DNA of 64,000 nt from Leuconostoc suionicum (GTDB lineage: Bacteria; Bacillota; Bacilli; Lactobacillales; Lactobacillaceae). Below, in pieces: positions 41,014 through 51,048 of this stretch. Numbering within the stretch: the first letter of the stretch is position 1; each line of letters starts with the position of its first letter. The translations under genes and the position numbers were made by a program. The stretch lies in the NCBI RefSeq assembly GCF_001891125.1, contig NZ_CP015247.1:700501-764500 (forward strand), given 5' to 3'. Under the pieces are notes generated by a model. That model saw only the letters and a list, made by a program, of their open reading frames with translations. It was not told the origin of the DNA and did not search any database.

Positions 41014-44000
41014 ATGTACGCACCGCTTCAAATTTTAAGCAGTTATAGCTTATTAAAAAATCCAAATACAATTGAACAAATTGTCCAAACGGCAAAGACT
41101 CGTGGTTATGAAGCCATTGCACTGGCTGATGTTAATGTAATGTACGGGGCGATAGACTGGTTTCGACAAACAAAAAAGCATGGGATTAAGCCTTTATTTG
41201 GCTTGACATTAATGGTCAATGGACTTGTGAATACTGCTACGCTATTTCCAGTCGTACTATTAGCTGAGAATCAAGTAGGCTACCAAAATCTAATGTGGCT
41301 ATCATCAGCCAAGATGACTAGTCAAGGAGATTTTCAGTGGGAAACAATGGTCAAACACTTATCTGGTATAAACATTGTTTTTCCAACTGACAGTGAGCTT
41401 GTTCAGCTCATCTCTTCGGGGTATGAGAAAGTTAATGACTATTGGCAACAACTTATCACCCTTGTTGACGCTCACCATTCTTTTATTGGTATTAATTCAC
41501 AAATGGCACCGCAGATACAAGAGAGATTAGCGCAATTTAGCGAACAAACCGGTGGCCGTATGATTGCTTTAGATGACATTGATTATCTGAACTCAGACGA
41601 TGCGTTCACTACTCAAGTCTTAAAAGCAATTGATGCAAATGTTAAATTGGACGATATTAAAATTTTGGCTCAACAACAAGGCTCACATATTTTAAGAGAT
41701 TTAACTGTCGTTCAGCAAGAATACCAAGGCACAGAAATACTAAAGACAGCCTATATTAATAACGAACTATTGGTTTCAAAAAGCAATGTCAGCATTGAAT
41801 TTAAAGATACGGCTTTACCACCTTTTGAAACACCATCTGGCGTGACCAACGCACAGTTTTTAGAAACAATTGCTGTCAGTGGATTAAAAAAACGATTACA
41901 AGGACATAATGTGAGCTTGAACTTGTACGAAGAAAGATTGCAGCACGAATTAAAAACCATTGAAGTGTTAGGATTTAGCGATTACTTCCTGATTGTTTGG
42001 GACATTGTTAACTTTGCGCATAAAAACCACATTCAAACTGGACCAGGTCGTGGTTCTGTCGCTGGATCTTTGGTTGCGTACAGTTTACAAATTACCGATG
42101 TAGATCCCTTGCAATTTAACTTGCTATTTGAACGCTTTCTAAATGACGAGCGCGTGCAAATGCCTGATATTGATATTGATTGGCCACCAAGCAAACGTGA
42201 AGAACTATTCGCCTACCTTCATCAAAAGTACGGGAAAAGAAATTTTGGTCAAATTATTACATTTGGTACTTTAGCTTCTAAGCAAGCCCTACGTGATGTT
42301 GGTAGGGTTTTTGGGTTACCAACCCCGACATTGAGTAAGTTGAGTGCTAGTATACCTGAAGGAAAAAATGGACGTAAAGTGTCCATTGAGGATGCGCTTA
42401 AAGCGCCACAATTACAGAATGCCCTTCGTGATATTGATAATGGTAGATTATTATTACAAACGGCGTTGAAAATTGAAGGGTTACCAAAAAATTACTCTAC
42501 ACATGCGGCAGGAATTGTGCTTAGTGCGAATCCTTTGGTACAAACATTGCCTGTGCAATCTGGTACGGAGGGACGTTTATTAACACAATTTGAAAAAGAT
42601 CCAGTTGAACAATTAGGGTTACTTAAAATCGATATTCTAGGATTACAAAATTTGGCAATTTTAAGCCAAGCACTCTATTATGCTCAAAAAGAGCTACCAG
42701 AAGGGTTTGATATTACCAAAGTTGCTTTAGATGACGCCAAAACCTTAGCATTATTTGCTAAAGGAGACACAAATGGGGTTTTCCAATTTGAATCTGCCGG
42801 CATTAAAAATGTATTGCGAAAGCTGAAACCAGTCACCTTTGAACATATTGTGGCTGTTAACGCGCTTTATCGTCCTGGTCCTGCACAAAATATTGATAAG
42901 TTTATTGCTCGACGCCATGGTAAAGAACCAGTGACGATCCCAGACCCTAGTTTGAAATCAATTTTGGCGCCAACTTTTGGTATTATTGTATACCAAGAGC
43001 AGGTTATGCTGGTTGCGGAGTCATATGCTGGATTCACGCTAGGTGAGGCGGATGTTTTACGAAGTGCCATGTCGAAGAAAAAAGTTGACAAAATGCAAAA
43101 ATTGCATGAGCAATTTATTAAAGGTGCTTTAAAAAATGGGCATGATCAAGAGCAAGCAGAACTTATTTTTTCTTATATTGATGAATTCGCTAATTATGGT
43201 TTCAATCGTTCTCATGCAGTTGCTTATAGTAAACTGGCTTTTGAGTTAGCCTATTTAAAGGCACATTATCCGGTTGCTTTTTTTACAGCTTTACTAAATG
43301 CAAATCTGGGTGAACAAAAAAAAGTGCAGCAATATGTATCTGAAGCTAAAATGCGCGGAATTGTAGTATTAGCACCAGATATCAACAAGTCATATAAACT
43401 TTGGACATCTATCGAAAACCAATTACAAATGGGCTTGAACAACATCCGTGGTGTTCGTACGGATTTTGTGACAGGTGTGTTAGAAGAGCGACAAAATAAT
43501 GGTTCATTTCAAACAATCCAGTCCTTTGTCAGACGTTTGCCAGATAAAATGCGTAAACGAGAAGTGTTAGAGCAGTTAGTATATGCTGGTGCACTTGATT
43601 CGTTTGGCTATAATCGACGCGAACTAATCGAAAATCTAGCGAGCTTGATTGAAGGTGCAAGCTTTGGTAACTTAATTTTGGAAGAAACGAAAATTAAGAA
43701 GTATGATAATTTTGCTTTGCCTGATCGTCTGAAAAAAGAAAAAGAAGTTATTGGCGTGAATTTATCAGGTCATCCTTTAGATGCATATGTTGATTTCATT
43801 TTGGAAAATGGTTTTAGTCAGATAGGAAATGTCGTACAGCCTGGCCAGGTTGAGAAAATAATCGCAATTATCGACAGTATTCGTCAGATCCGCACTAAAA
43901 AGGGGGATGACATGGCTTTCGTGAAGGTCTCTGATACCACTGGAGAAATTAGTGTAACCATATTTCCACAACTATTTAAAAAAATTAGCAATTTTCTGCA

Positions 44001-44352
44001 GCCTGGAACAATATTGAGCATTGCTGGTAAATCAGAGCGTGATATGCGGAATGAAATCGCTATTGTGGCTAATCACATTAATTTAGCGCCAGAACCGCAG
44101 CATGTCAAACCCGCTCAAGGGACCTGGTTTCTTCAACTTGACGAAAAGAATGATACACCGGAAAGGCGTGAGGAAATTAGCCAAATTATGAAAAAACATC
44201 ATGGTCATAATCCAGTGGTGATTCACTGGCAAAAAGATGGTAAAAATCAAAAACTTGATCAAGAATTTTGGATGAGTAGTGAAACCGTTATCATGCGCGA
44301 ATTAGCAGCTTTACTAGGTAGTGAAAATATTATTTTTAAACAAACTTACTAA
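41014..44352 (+). CDS. dnaE: DNA polymerase III alpha subunit, DnaE type
   Basis: Replicative C-family polymerase; in low-GC Gram-positives it works beside PolC, extending RNA primers. The 1112 residues include an N-terminal PHP domain, the polymerase core with GPGRGSVAGSLVAYSL and the catalytic MPDIDIDW (about 383-390), FNRSHAVAYS, helix-hairpin-helix motifs, and a C-terminal OB fold. In the PHP domain the usual LTDH(G/N) reads LADVNVMYG, losing a metal-binding His, so it is probably structural only. pyk follows directly; the pfkA gene that lies here in many lactobacilli is missing. Confidence 0.94.
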   Translation: MYAPLQILSSYSLLKNPNTIEQIVQTAKTRGYEAIALADVNVMYGAIDWFRQTKKHGIKPLFGLTLMVNGLVNTATLFPVVLLAENQVGYQNLMWLSSAKMTSQGDFQWETMVKHLSGINIVFPTDSELVQLISSGYEKVNDYWQQLITLVDAHHSFIGINSQMAPQIQERLAQFSEQTGGRMIALDDIDYLNSDDAFTTQVLKAIDANVKLDDIKILAQQQGSHILRDLTVVQQEYQGTEILKTAYINNELLVSKSNVSIEFKDTALPPFETPSGVTNAQFLETIAVSGLKKRLQGHNVSLNLYEERLQHELKTIEVLGFSDYFLIVWDIVNFAHKNHIQTGPGRGSVAGSLVAYSLQITDVDPLQFNLLFERFLNDERVQMPDIDIDWPPSKREELFAYLHQKYGKRNFGQIITFGTLASKQALRDVGRVFGLPTPTLSKLSASIPEGKNGRKVSIEDALKAPQLQNALRDIDNGRLLLQTALKIEGLPKNYSTHAAGIVLSANPLVQTLPVQSGTEGRLLTQFEKDPVEQLGLLKIDILGLQNLAILSQALYYAQKELPEGFDITKVALDDAKTLALFAKGDTNGVFQFESAGIKNVLRKLKPVTFEHIVAVNALYRPGPAQNIDKFIARRHGKEPVTIPDPSLKSILAPTFGIIVYQEQVMLVAESYAGFTLGEADVLRSAMSKKKVDKMQKLHEQFIKGALKNGHDQEQAELIFSYIDEFANYGFNRSHAVAYSKLAFELAYLKAHYPVAFFTALLNANLGEQKKVQQYVSEAKMRGIVVLAPDINKSYKLWTSIENQLQMGLNNIRGVRTDFVTGVLEERQNNGSFQTIQSFVRRLPDKMRKREVLEQLVYAGALDSFGYNRRELIENLASLIEGASFGNLILEETKIKKYDNFALPDRLKKEKEVIGVNLSGHPLDAYVDFILENGFSQIGNVVQPGQVEKIIAIIDSIRQIRTKKGDDMAFVKVSDTTGEISVTIFPQLFKKISNFLQPGTILSIAGKSERDMRNEIAIVANHINLAPEPQHVKPAQGTWFLQLDEKNDTPERREEISQIMKKHHGHNPVVIHWQKDGKNQKLDQEFWMSSETVIMRELAALLGSENIIFKQTY

Positions 44353-44361
44353 TAATATGAC

Positions 44362-44390
44362 TTGTACAAATGGGTCATAATGTATAAAAT
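44362..44390 (+). promoter_or_regulatory. pyk promoter
   Basis: TTGTAC (44362-44367), 17-bp spacer, TAAAAT (44385-44390). The leader of about 50 bases ends with AAGGAG (44431-44436). No cre box is seen near it. Confidence 0.8.
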
Positions 44391-44447
44391 AGAGATTGGG
44401 TAGAGTTGCACAAGCAACAACCAAGATAACTAAGGAGCTATTTAACC

Positions 44448-45869
44448 ATGAAAAAGACGAAAATCGTCTCAACACTTGGTCCGTCATCATCTGATGTCGA
44501 AACAATCGTAAAGTTAATCCAAGCGGGCGCCAACGTATTCCGTTTTAACTTTTCACACGGTGATCACGAAGAACATTTGGGTCGTATGAATGCTGTTCAC
44601 GAAGCCGAAAAGATTACTGGAAAGACAGTTGGTATCTTGTTGGACACTAAGGGTGCTGAAATCCGTACAACAAAGCAAGCTGACGGCAAGATCGAATTTC
44701 ATACAGGTGACACATTGCGTATTGCAATGGATGAAAACCTTGAAGGAACGAAAGAAAAAATCGCCGTTACATACGCTGGTTTGTTCGATGATGTTAAAGA
44801 AGGTGGACAAGTCTTGTTTGATGATGGGTTGCTTGGTACAACTGTTATCGAAAAAGATTCAGCCGCTCGCGAATTAGTTGTTCGCGTTGATAATGACGGT
44901 ATTTTGGGATCACGTAAGGGTGTTAATGCACCTGGTGTTTCAATTAACTTGCCAGGTATTACTGAAAAAGATGCTGATGACATCCGTTTTGGTTTGGATC
45001 ATGAAATCAACTATATCGCTGCTTCATTCGTTCGTAAGCCTGAAGATGTGCTCGAAATCCGTGCATTGCTGAAGGAAAAGAACATGGAACACGTGCAAAT
45101 CATTCCTAAGATTGAATCACAAGAAGGTATCGATAATCTTGATGCAATCTTGGAAGTTTCAGATGCTTTGATGGTACCACGTGGTGACATGGGTGTTGAA
45201 ATTCCTGCTGAAAATGTGCCTTTGGTTCAAAAAGACATGATTCGTAAGATGAACAAAGCCGGATTACCTGTTATTACTGCTACACAAATGCTTGATTCAA
45301 TGGAAGAAAACCCACGTCCTACACGTGCCGAAGCTTCCGATGTGGCCAATGCTGTGTTCGATGGTACTGATGCAACAATGTTGTCAGGTGAATCAGCTAA
45401 CGGTGACTATCCTGTTGAAGCTGTTGCAACAATGGCTGCAATCGATGAGAAGGCCGAAACTTCATTGCGCGAAAACGGTCGTCATGAGGATATTTTCTTT
45501 GATGAAACTGATTCAACAGAAGCTGTTGCAGCATCTGTTGCTCGTATCGCACGCAATGTGAATGCTAAGGCTGTTGTTGTATCAACCAACTCTGGTTACA
45601 CTGCACGTATGGTTTCAAAGCACCGCCCTGATGTTAACATTTTGGCCGTTACTTATTCAGAACGCGTGCAACGTGGTTTGACATTGAACTATGGTGTTGT
45701 TCCAGTGGTTTATGATGCACCAAAGACTATTGACGAAATGGTTGACTTAGCTAAGAAGGCCGTTAAAGACCAAGGATTGGCTAATTCAGGTGATACTATT
45801 GTTATTGCAGCAGGTGTACCAATGTCACAATCAGGTACAACAAACATGTTGACTGTGCAAACAGTATAA
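44448..45869 (+). CDS. pyk: Pyruvate kinase
   Basis: Last glycolytic step, PEP plus ADP to pyruvate plus ATP. The 473 residues have KTKIVSTLGPSS, FNFSHGDHEEH, LDTKGAEIRT, the catalytic IIPKIESQEG, MVPRGDMGVEI and VITATQMLDSM. It is the short form without the extra PEP-utiliser-like C-terminal domain of Bacillus enzymes. Codons are strongly biased (GGT, GTT, AAG, CGT), as in highly expressed genes. Monocistronic with its own promoter and long terminator. Confidence 0.96.
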   Translation: MKKTKIVSTLGPSSSDVETIVKLIQAGANVFRFNFSHGDHEEHLGRMNAVHEAEKITGKTVGILLDTKGAEIRTTKQADGKIEFHTGDTLRIAMDENLEGTKEKIAVTYAGLFDDVKEGGQVLFDDGLLGTTVIEKDSAARELVVRVDNDGILGSRKGVNAPGVSINLPGITEKDADDIRFGLDHEINYIAASFVRKPEDVLEIRALLKEKNMEHVQIIPKIESQEGIDNLDAILEVSDALMVPRGDMGVEIPAENVPLVQKDMIRKMNKAGLPVITATQMLDSMEENPRPTRAEASDVANAVFDGTDATMLSGESANGDYPVEAVATMAAIDEKAETSLRENGRHEDIFFDETDSTEAVAASVARIARNVNAKAVVVSTNSGYTARMVSKHRPDVNILAVTYSERVQRGLTLNYGVVPVVYDAPKTIDEMVDLAKKAVKDQGLANSGDTIVIAAGVPMSQSGTTNMLTVQTV

Positions 45870-45890
45870 TAATTTTAGTTTATACTTGCA

Positions 45891-45938
45891 AAAAAAGACT
45901 ATAATGATTTGATTATTCAAATCACTATAGTCTTTTTT
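45891..45938. terminator. Long terminator of pyk
   Basis: 21-bp stem (45891-45911 with 45918-45938) with one A-C mismatch and a 6-base loop; A-run and T-run on both sides make it symmetrical. Confidence 0.92.
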
Positions 45939-46032
45939 AATTTAATGTAAGAAAAGCTACCACAGTTTAATACTAAAATTTAGAGAACTGCTAATATTAA
46001 ATTAATAAAGAAAAACAAGTAGGAGTGATTTA

Positions 46033-47229
46033 ATGAACAGTGGTGATTTAGCATGGGTTTTAGTTTCAGCTGCATTAGTCTGGGTAATGACACCTGGATT
46101 AGCCTTGTTCTACGGTGGCTTAGGTGAGCGTAGAAACTTGCTGCACACGATGTTTATTCCAGTTATGATTATTGGAATTGCTTCGTTAGTGTGGTTTGTT
46201 GTTGGATATACGTTATCATTTGGTGGTAGTGGGAATGTGATTGGTAATTTTAAACATTTGTTCTTAACGAATGTTTCATTCACGCATTCTACTAAAGGTT
46301 TAACAATTCCTGATGGCGCATTTGCCTTGTTTCAAGGTATGTTTCCGATAATAACTGCAGCAATTATTACTGGATCCGTAATTGGTCGAGTTAGAATTAA
46401 AGCTTTGCTTGTATTCATTGCACTTTGGTTGATTTTTATCTACTCACCGTTAGCGCACATGGTTTGGGGCGGTGGATTCTTGGCTCAGTTAGGCGCGATT
46501 GATTTTGCTGGTGGAACTGTTGTTCATATTTCTAGTGGTGTGACTGGATTGGTATTGGCTTTGATGATTGGACATCGTCATATTGACAAGCACATACCTG
46601 TACGGCCCTCTTATGTTTTGATTGGTGGTGCGTTGTTATGGGTTGGATGGTTTGGGTTCAACTCCGGATCAGCTCTCGCAGCAAATGGCACAGCAGTTCT
46701 AGCGTTAGTTAACACATGGCTAGCATCAGCTGCCGCTGTATTAACTTGGGGTCTCGTTGAATATAAGTATCATGGACGAGCTACATTATCTGGTATTACT
46801 AGTGGCGGTGTTGCTGGATTAGTTGCTATTACGCCTGCTGCAGGATTTGTGGCACCATGGGCAGCTGTAGTGATGGGACTCTTAGCTGGGTTTATAGGCT
46901 TTGCTGGTATCACATTTGTTAAAAATAGTTTTGGATATGACGATACACTAGATGCTTTTGGTATTCATGGTATTGGTGGCGCTGTGGGCGCGATCTTGAC
47001 AGGTGTATTTGCTGATAAAAGTGTTGGCGGTGTTGCTGGTTTAATCAACGGTGATGTATCATTGGTTGGCAAACAGTTAGTCGCAATTTTATTTACTATC
47101 GTATTTGCGGCGATTGGCACATATGTTTTAGCTAAAATAACAGAATTTATTGCTGCGCCATTACGTTTGACCGCTGACGAAGAAGCTGAAGGTTATGACG
47201 CAATTATGCATGATTTGACTGTGGAATAA
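46033..47229 (+). CDS. amtB: Ammonium transporter
   Basis: Trimeric Amt/Rh membrane channel for ammonium. 398 residues with eleven hydrophobic segments; marks are TPGLALFYGGLGERRN near the N-terminus, the first pore His in SPLAHMVWGGG, DFAGGTVVHISSG and the second pore His in FGIHGIGGAVGA. No glnK partner is adjacent, which is unusual compared with most bacteria but common in lactic acid bacteria as far as I know. AGGAG precedes the ATG. Monocistronic. Confidence 0.94.
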   Translation: MNSGDLAWVLVSAALVWVMTPGLALFYGGLGERRNLLHTMFIPVMIIGIASLVWFVVGYTLSFGGSGNVIGNFKHLFLTNVSFTHSTKGLTIPDGAFALFQGMFPIITAAIITGSVIGRVRIKALLVFIALWLIFIYSPLAHMVWGGGFLAQLGAIDFAGGTVVHISSGVTGLVLALMIGHRHIDKHIPVRPSYVLIGGALLWVGWFGFNSGSALAANGTAVLALVNTWLASAAAVLTWGLVEYKYHGRATLSGITSGGVAGLVAITPAAGFVAPWAAVVMGLLAGFIGFAGITFVKNSFGYDDTLDAFGIHGIGGAVGAILTGVFADKSVGGVAGLINGDVSLVGKQLVAILFTIVFAAIGTYVLAKITEFIAAPLRLTADEEAEGYDAIMHDLTVE

Positions 47230-47252
47230 AGGACAATAGTCCTTTTTATTTT
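47228..47252 (+). terminator. amtB terminator
   Basis: 7-bp stem AAAGGAC (47228-47234) with GTCCTTT (47239-47245), loop AATA, T-rich tail; the amtB stop overlaps the stem. Confidence 0.85.
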
Positions 47253-47295
47253 GCCTGATATTTAGTGCATAAACTACCATCAATCACGGCAATAT

Positions 47296-47304
47296 GGTAG
47301 AATA
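47296..47304 (+). promoter_or_regulatory. Extended -10 promoter of the phoH-ybeY-dgkA-era row
   Basis: TGGTAGAAT at 47296-47304, no good -35. AAAGGGG at 47318-47324 is the phoH ribosome site. Confidence 0.55.
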
Positions 47305-47332
47305 AAGGAAACATATAAAGGGGATTTGCTTT

Positions 47333-48325
47333 TTGACAGCACAAATTCAGCAAATTTTTACATTTGAAAATGTGGAGCAACAGACTAAGTTGCTTGGCGT
47401 TAATGATAATTTTTTACAGTTAATTGAAGAAGGATTAACTGTACAACTTCATGCTCGTGGTGACCAGATGACCATCTCAGGTGATGAGGATAAAGTGCCA
47501 TTAGCTAAAGCTGTACTACGCGAGTTAACTACATTAATTAAGCATCAAATTAATATATCTGATACTGACGTTGTGAGTGCAATAACAATGGCACAGCGTG
47601 GGACATTGGAATATTTTGGTGACTTATATTCTGAAGTACTAATTCGTGACAATAAAGGGCGTTCCGTTCACGTTAAAAATTTTGGCCAACGTCAGTACGT
47701 GCAATCAATCCGTAAAAATGATGTCACGTTTGGCATTGGGCCAGCTGGAACAGGGAAAACCTTTTTAGCAGTCGTTATGGCAATAGCAGCTTTGAAGCGC
47801 GGTGACGTTGAAAGGATTATTATCACACGTCCTGCTGTTGAAGCAGGTGAGTCACTAGGATTTCTCCCAGGTGATTTGAAGGAAAAAGTAGATCCATATA
47901 TGCGTCCCATTTACGATGCTATGAATGCACTAATTGGCGCGGAACAGACCCAGCGATTAATGGAGCGTGGTGTGATTGAAATTGCACCGCTAGCCTATAT
48001 GCGTGGTCGAACATTGGACGAGGCATTTATCATTTTAGATGAAGCGCAAAATACAACGAATCAGCAAATGAAAATGTTCCTAACACGTTTTGGATTTGGC
48101 TCAAAAATGATTATTAATGGGGATATCTCCCAAATCGATTTACCATACGGTGCAAAATCCGGGCTTATTTCAGTCCAACGTATTTTGAAAGACGTAAATC
48201 ATGTGTCATTTATTCATTTCGGTAGTGCCGATGTTGTTCGTCATCCAGTTGTCGGTCTAATAGTGGGTGCCTATGAAGCAGCTGAAAAAAAATTAGCCGA
48301 ATTAAAAAAGGAGCAAATTAACTAA
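47333..48325 (+). CDS. phoH: PhoH-like ATPase
   Basis: Cytosolic P-loop ATPase linked to RNA metabolism. The 330 residues carry an N-terminal KH-like domain (about 1-110), Walker A GPAGTGKT, VEAGESLGFLPGDLKEKVDPYMRP, Walker B IILDEAQN and TRFGFGSKMIINGD. The start is TTG 47333, 8 bases after GGGG. The TAATG overlap with ybeY is the conserved phoH-ybeY arrangement, which supports a shared role in rRNA processing. Confidence 0.92.
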   Translation: MTAQIQQIFTFENVEQQTKLLGVNDNFLQLIEEGLTVQLHARGDQMTISGDEDKVPLAKAVLRELTTLIKHQINISDTDVVSAITMAQRGTLEYFGDLYSEVLIRDNKGRSVHVKNFGQRQYVQSIRKNDVTFGIGPAGTGKTFLAVVMAIAALKRGDVERIIITRPAVEAGESLGFLPGDLKEKVDPYMRPIYDAMNALIGAEQTQRLMERGVIEIAPLAYMRGRTLDEAFIILDEAQNTTNQQMKMFLTRFGFGSKMIINGDISQIDLPYGAKSGLISVQRILKDVNHVSFIHFGSADVVRHPVVGLIVGAYEAAEKKLAELKKEQIN

Positions 48326-48807
48326 TGGATTTGGCTATTATTGACCAAACAAAAGCTGGTGTTAATCAATATCATCAGGATCTGGTTCGCTGTGTACTAG
48401 ACTATGCTGGTAAATATTTGAAATTACCCGATAATACAGAAATGTCTGTGACATTTATGAACAATGAAGAAATTCATCAATATAATAAAAAATATCGTGG
48501 TATAGACAAACCTACTGACGTGATTAGTTTTGCAATTGAAGAAGACGGTGATGATTTTCCAGTTTTACCAGACGAATTGATGGATGCTGAGTTAGCTAAA
48601 AATATTGGTGATATCTTGGTTTCTGTGGATATTATTAATTCTCAAGCAGAGTACTTGGGACATAGCTATGAACGTGAGTTAGGTTTCTTAGTGGTGCACG
48701 GTTTCTTACATTTGAATGGATATGATCATATGTTGGGCGACGCAGAAGAAAAAGAAATGTTTGATTTACAACGAGAGATTTTAGATAATTATGGCCTCAA
48801 AAGATAA
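48325..48807 (+). CDS. ybeY: Endoribonuclease YbeY
   Basis: Metal-dependent RNase needed for 16S rRNA 3' end maturation and ribosome quality control. The 160 residues hold the zinc triad H-x3-H-x5-H in VHGFLHLNGYDH and the conserved Arg in the YRGIDKPTDVISF block. GGAG precedes the ATG. It overlaps dgkA by 17 bases. Confidence 0.94.
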   Translation: MDLAIIDQTKAGVNQYHQDLVRCVLDYAGKYLKLPDNTEMSVTFMNNEEIHQYNKKYRGIDKPTDVISFAIEEDGDDFPVLPDELMDAELAKNIGDILVSVDIINSQAEYLGHSYERELGFLVVHGFLHLNGYDHMLGDAEEKEMFDLQREILDNYGLKR

Positions 48808-49258
48808 AAAGCTAGAGGGTGCGCCTAAAGACTACAACAAAAAAGTACAACGAAACAGTACATTTTTTCGAGCCATGAGAAACTCTTTGCACGGTATTTG
48901 GCTGATACTAGTCAGAGAACGCAATATGCGAATACATATCTTGCTAGGATTTCTCATATTGCTTGTGGGCTTACATCTTGGCTTAAACCGTGCAGATTGG
49001 TTGTGGGTTGCAGTCGCAGTATTTACAGTAATATCGAGTGAGTTTTTGAACACGATTATTGAAGCCGTGGTCGATTTGGTTGTTGAAAAAAGATACCATC
49101 CGCTTGCCGGATTGGCAAAAGATGTCGCTGCTGGAGGCGTTTTAGTTGCCGTGGGTTTTGAAATTATTATTTTATTGATTGTATTTCAACCTTATGTTTG
49201 GCGGCATTTTGGTATTGTTACTAATTTTTCACAATTTATTCATGACTTTAGTAAATAA
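48791..49258 (+). CDS. dgkA: Undecaprenol/diacylglycerol kinase
   Basis: Small integral membrane kinase that phosphorylates undecaprenol in Gram-positives, recycling the wall-lipid carrier. The 155 residues include RNSLHGI, three hydrophobic segments and the active-site blocks [14 protein letters not shown] and [18 protein letters not shown]. The N-terminal 20 residues are Lys-rich. The ribosome site is weak, so translation probably depends on ybeY. Confidence 0.9.
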
Positions 49259-49267
49259 AACATATAC

Positions 49268-49303
49268 AGGAGAATGCGGTCAAAGGCCGTATATATATTA
49301 TGA
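49268..49303 (+). promoter_or_regulatory. era ribosome site separated from its ATG by a hairpin
   Basis: AGGAG (49268-49272) is 27 bases from ATG 49300. Between them ATGCGG (49274-49279) pairs with CCGTAT (49287-49292), including one G-T pair. Folding leaves 8 unpaired bases, a normal spacing. A 9-codon frame (49274-49303) also starts here and ends on the ATGA of era. Confidence 0.6.
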
Positions 49304-50211
49304 CAGAATCTACTTTTAAATCAGGATTTGTGGCGATTATTGGTCGTCCAAATGTTGGTAAATCAACGCTTTTGAACCGCATTGTTGGCGAAAAAATTGC
49401 CATTATGTCAGATAAAGCGCAAACTACCCGTAATAAAATACAAGGCATTTATACAACGGATGATGCACAGGTTGTGTTCATTGATACCCCTGGTGTACAT
49501 AAGCCACAAAATTCCCTCGGTGATTTTATGGTGAAGTCTGCATTTTCTGCGCTTCATGAGGCAGATGCAATCTGGTTTGTGGTAGATGCTTCAATGGCAC
49601 GTGGTCGTGGTGACGATTTCATTATTGATCGGTTACAAGAAGTTAAAAATACGCCAATTTATTTACTAATTAACAAAGTTGATTTATTAGCGCCAAATGA
49701 TTTGCTTGATGTTATTGCTAGCTATCAGAATGATGCACCTGAGTGGGCTGAAGTATTTCCCATTTCTGCCACAGAAGGTGATAATGTTCCAGAGTTGTTG
49801 GACAATATTGTGTCTCACCTGGATGAAGGGCCTCAATATTTCGACGCAGACCAATTAACGGATCACCCTGAACGTTTTGTTATTGGAGAATTAATTCGCG
49901 AAAAGGTATTGCAGTTAACACGTCAAGAGGTACCACATTCAGTTGCTGTCGTTATCGACAAAATTGCTCGTGAAAATGAAGAAAAAATTCATATTCAGGC
50001 ATCGATTATTGTTGAACGACCAACACAGAAGAATATCATCATTGGTAAACAAGGTGCGATGATCAAAGATATTGGTACGAGGGCGCGTAAGGACATTGAA
50101 CGTCTACTCGGTGACAAAGTTTTCCTTGAAACTTGGGTTAAGGTTGAGCCTCGCTGGCGTGACCGACCACAAGCTTTGCAAACATTAGGATACCGTCAAG
50201 AAGATTACTAA
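49300..50211 (+). CDS. era: GTPase Era
   Basis: Ras-like GTPase with a KH domain that binds 16S rRNA and assists 30S assembly. The 303 residues have G1 GRPNVGKS (about 14-21), G2 with TT, G3 DTPG, G4 NKVD and the C-terminal KH motif [21 protein letters not shown]. The start is [22 protein letters not shown]. The ribosome site is unusual (see the hairpin entry); AAAGG at 49282-49286 is a weaker alternative 13 bases away. Confidence 0.95.
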
Positions 50212-50266
50212 AATGATGCTGTGTTGTCATAAAAAAACTTTTGGCGATTGATTTAGTGGAGTCATT

Positions 50267-51046
50267 ATGGCAATTATTCGTGGCATTGTATTATATACAC
50301 GACAATATAAAGATAATGATTTATTAGTTCGCATACTAACGGAAACGTACGGCATGCGAACTTTTTTGGCGCGAGGTGCAAAGAAAGCTACTTCTAAACT
50401 CTCAGCTGGTACACAACCTTACACAATTATAACTTTTGATGGCGCTCTACCGAAACGAGAAACCGGACTAGGTTACATGAATGAAGTTCAAGATATAAAA
50501 GCATATTCACGGCTTATCGAAGATATCGAAGTAAATGCCTATGCTGCGCTGATTGCTAGTTTAATCGATGCCTCCTTTGAAGAAGGAGAAAAGATAACAC
50601 GTTGGTATAATCAACTGTATGTTGCGTTACAGAAACTAGATGAGGGACTTGATCCTCAAATTATTGCTAATATTTTTGAAATTCAATTACTTGTTCCTCT
50701 AGGGGTAGCTCCAAACTTAAGAGCTGATCCGATTACAGGTCAAGTAGATGGAAAATTTGATTATTCTGAAAAGTATAATGGCATTATTTCAGAACAGCAT
50801 TTTAATCTGGATGATCAGCGATTAATGCTTGATCAAAAAACTGTGTTTTATTTACGTCAATTTAGCGTCATTGATATGCGCCAAGTACATGACATCAAAA
50901 TGTCAGCAATTACCAAACGTGGTTTGCAACGTGTAATTGATTATATTTATGAAAAACAAGTTGGTTTGAAGCCACGTGCAAAATCATTTATTGAGCAAAT
51001 GCATTCGTGGCAAAATACGTTAGTTAATTTTAGAAGGAATAAGTAA
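50267..51046 (+). CDS. recO: DNA repair protein RecO
   Basis: Recombination mediator that loads RecA with RecR on SSB-coated DNA. The 259 residues show the N-terminal OB fold (GIVLYTRQYKDNDLLVRILTETYG) and a helical C-terminus. The Cys zinc cluster present in some RecO proteins is not seen. GTGGAG precedes the ATG. It follows era in the usual Firmicutes order and comes 2 bases before the asparaginase gene. Confidence 0.92.
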   Translation: MAIIRGIVLYTRQYKDNDLLVRILTETYGMRTFLARGAKKATSKLSAGTQPYTIITFDGALPKRETGLGYMNEVQDIKAYSRLIEDIEVNAYAALIASLIDASFEEGEKITRWYNQLYVALQKLDEGLDPQIIANIFEIQLLVPLGVAPNLRADPITGQVDGKFDYSEKYNGIISEQHFNLDDQRLMLDQKTVFYLRQFSVIDMRQVHDIKMSAITKRGLQRVIDYIYEKQVGLKPRAKSFIEQMHSWQNTLVNFRRNK

Positions 51047-51048
51047 TC

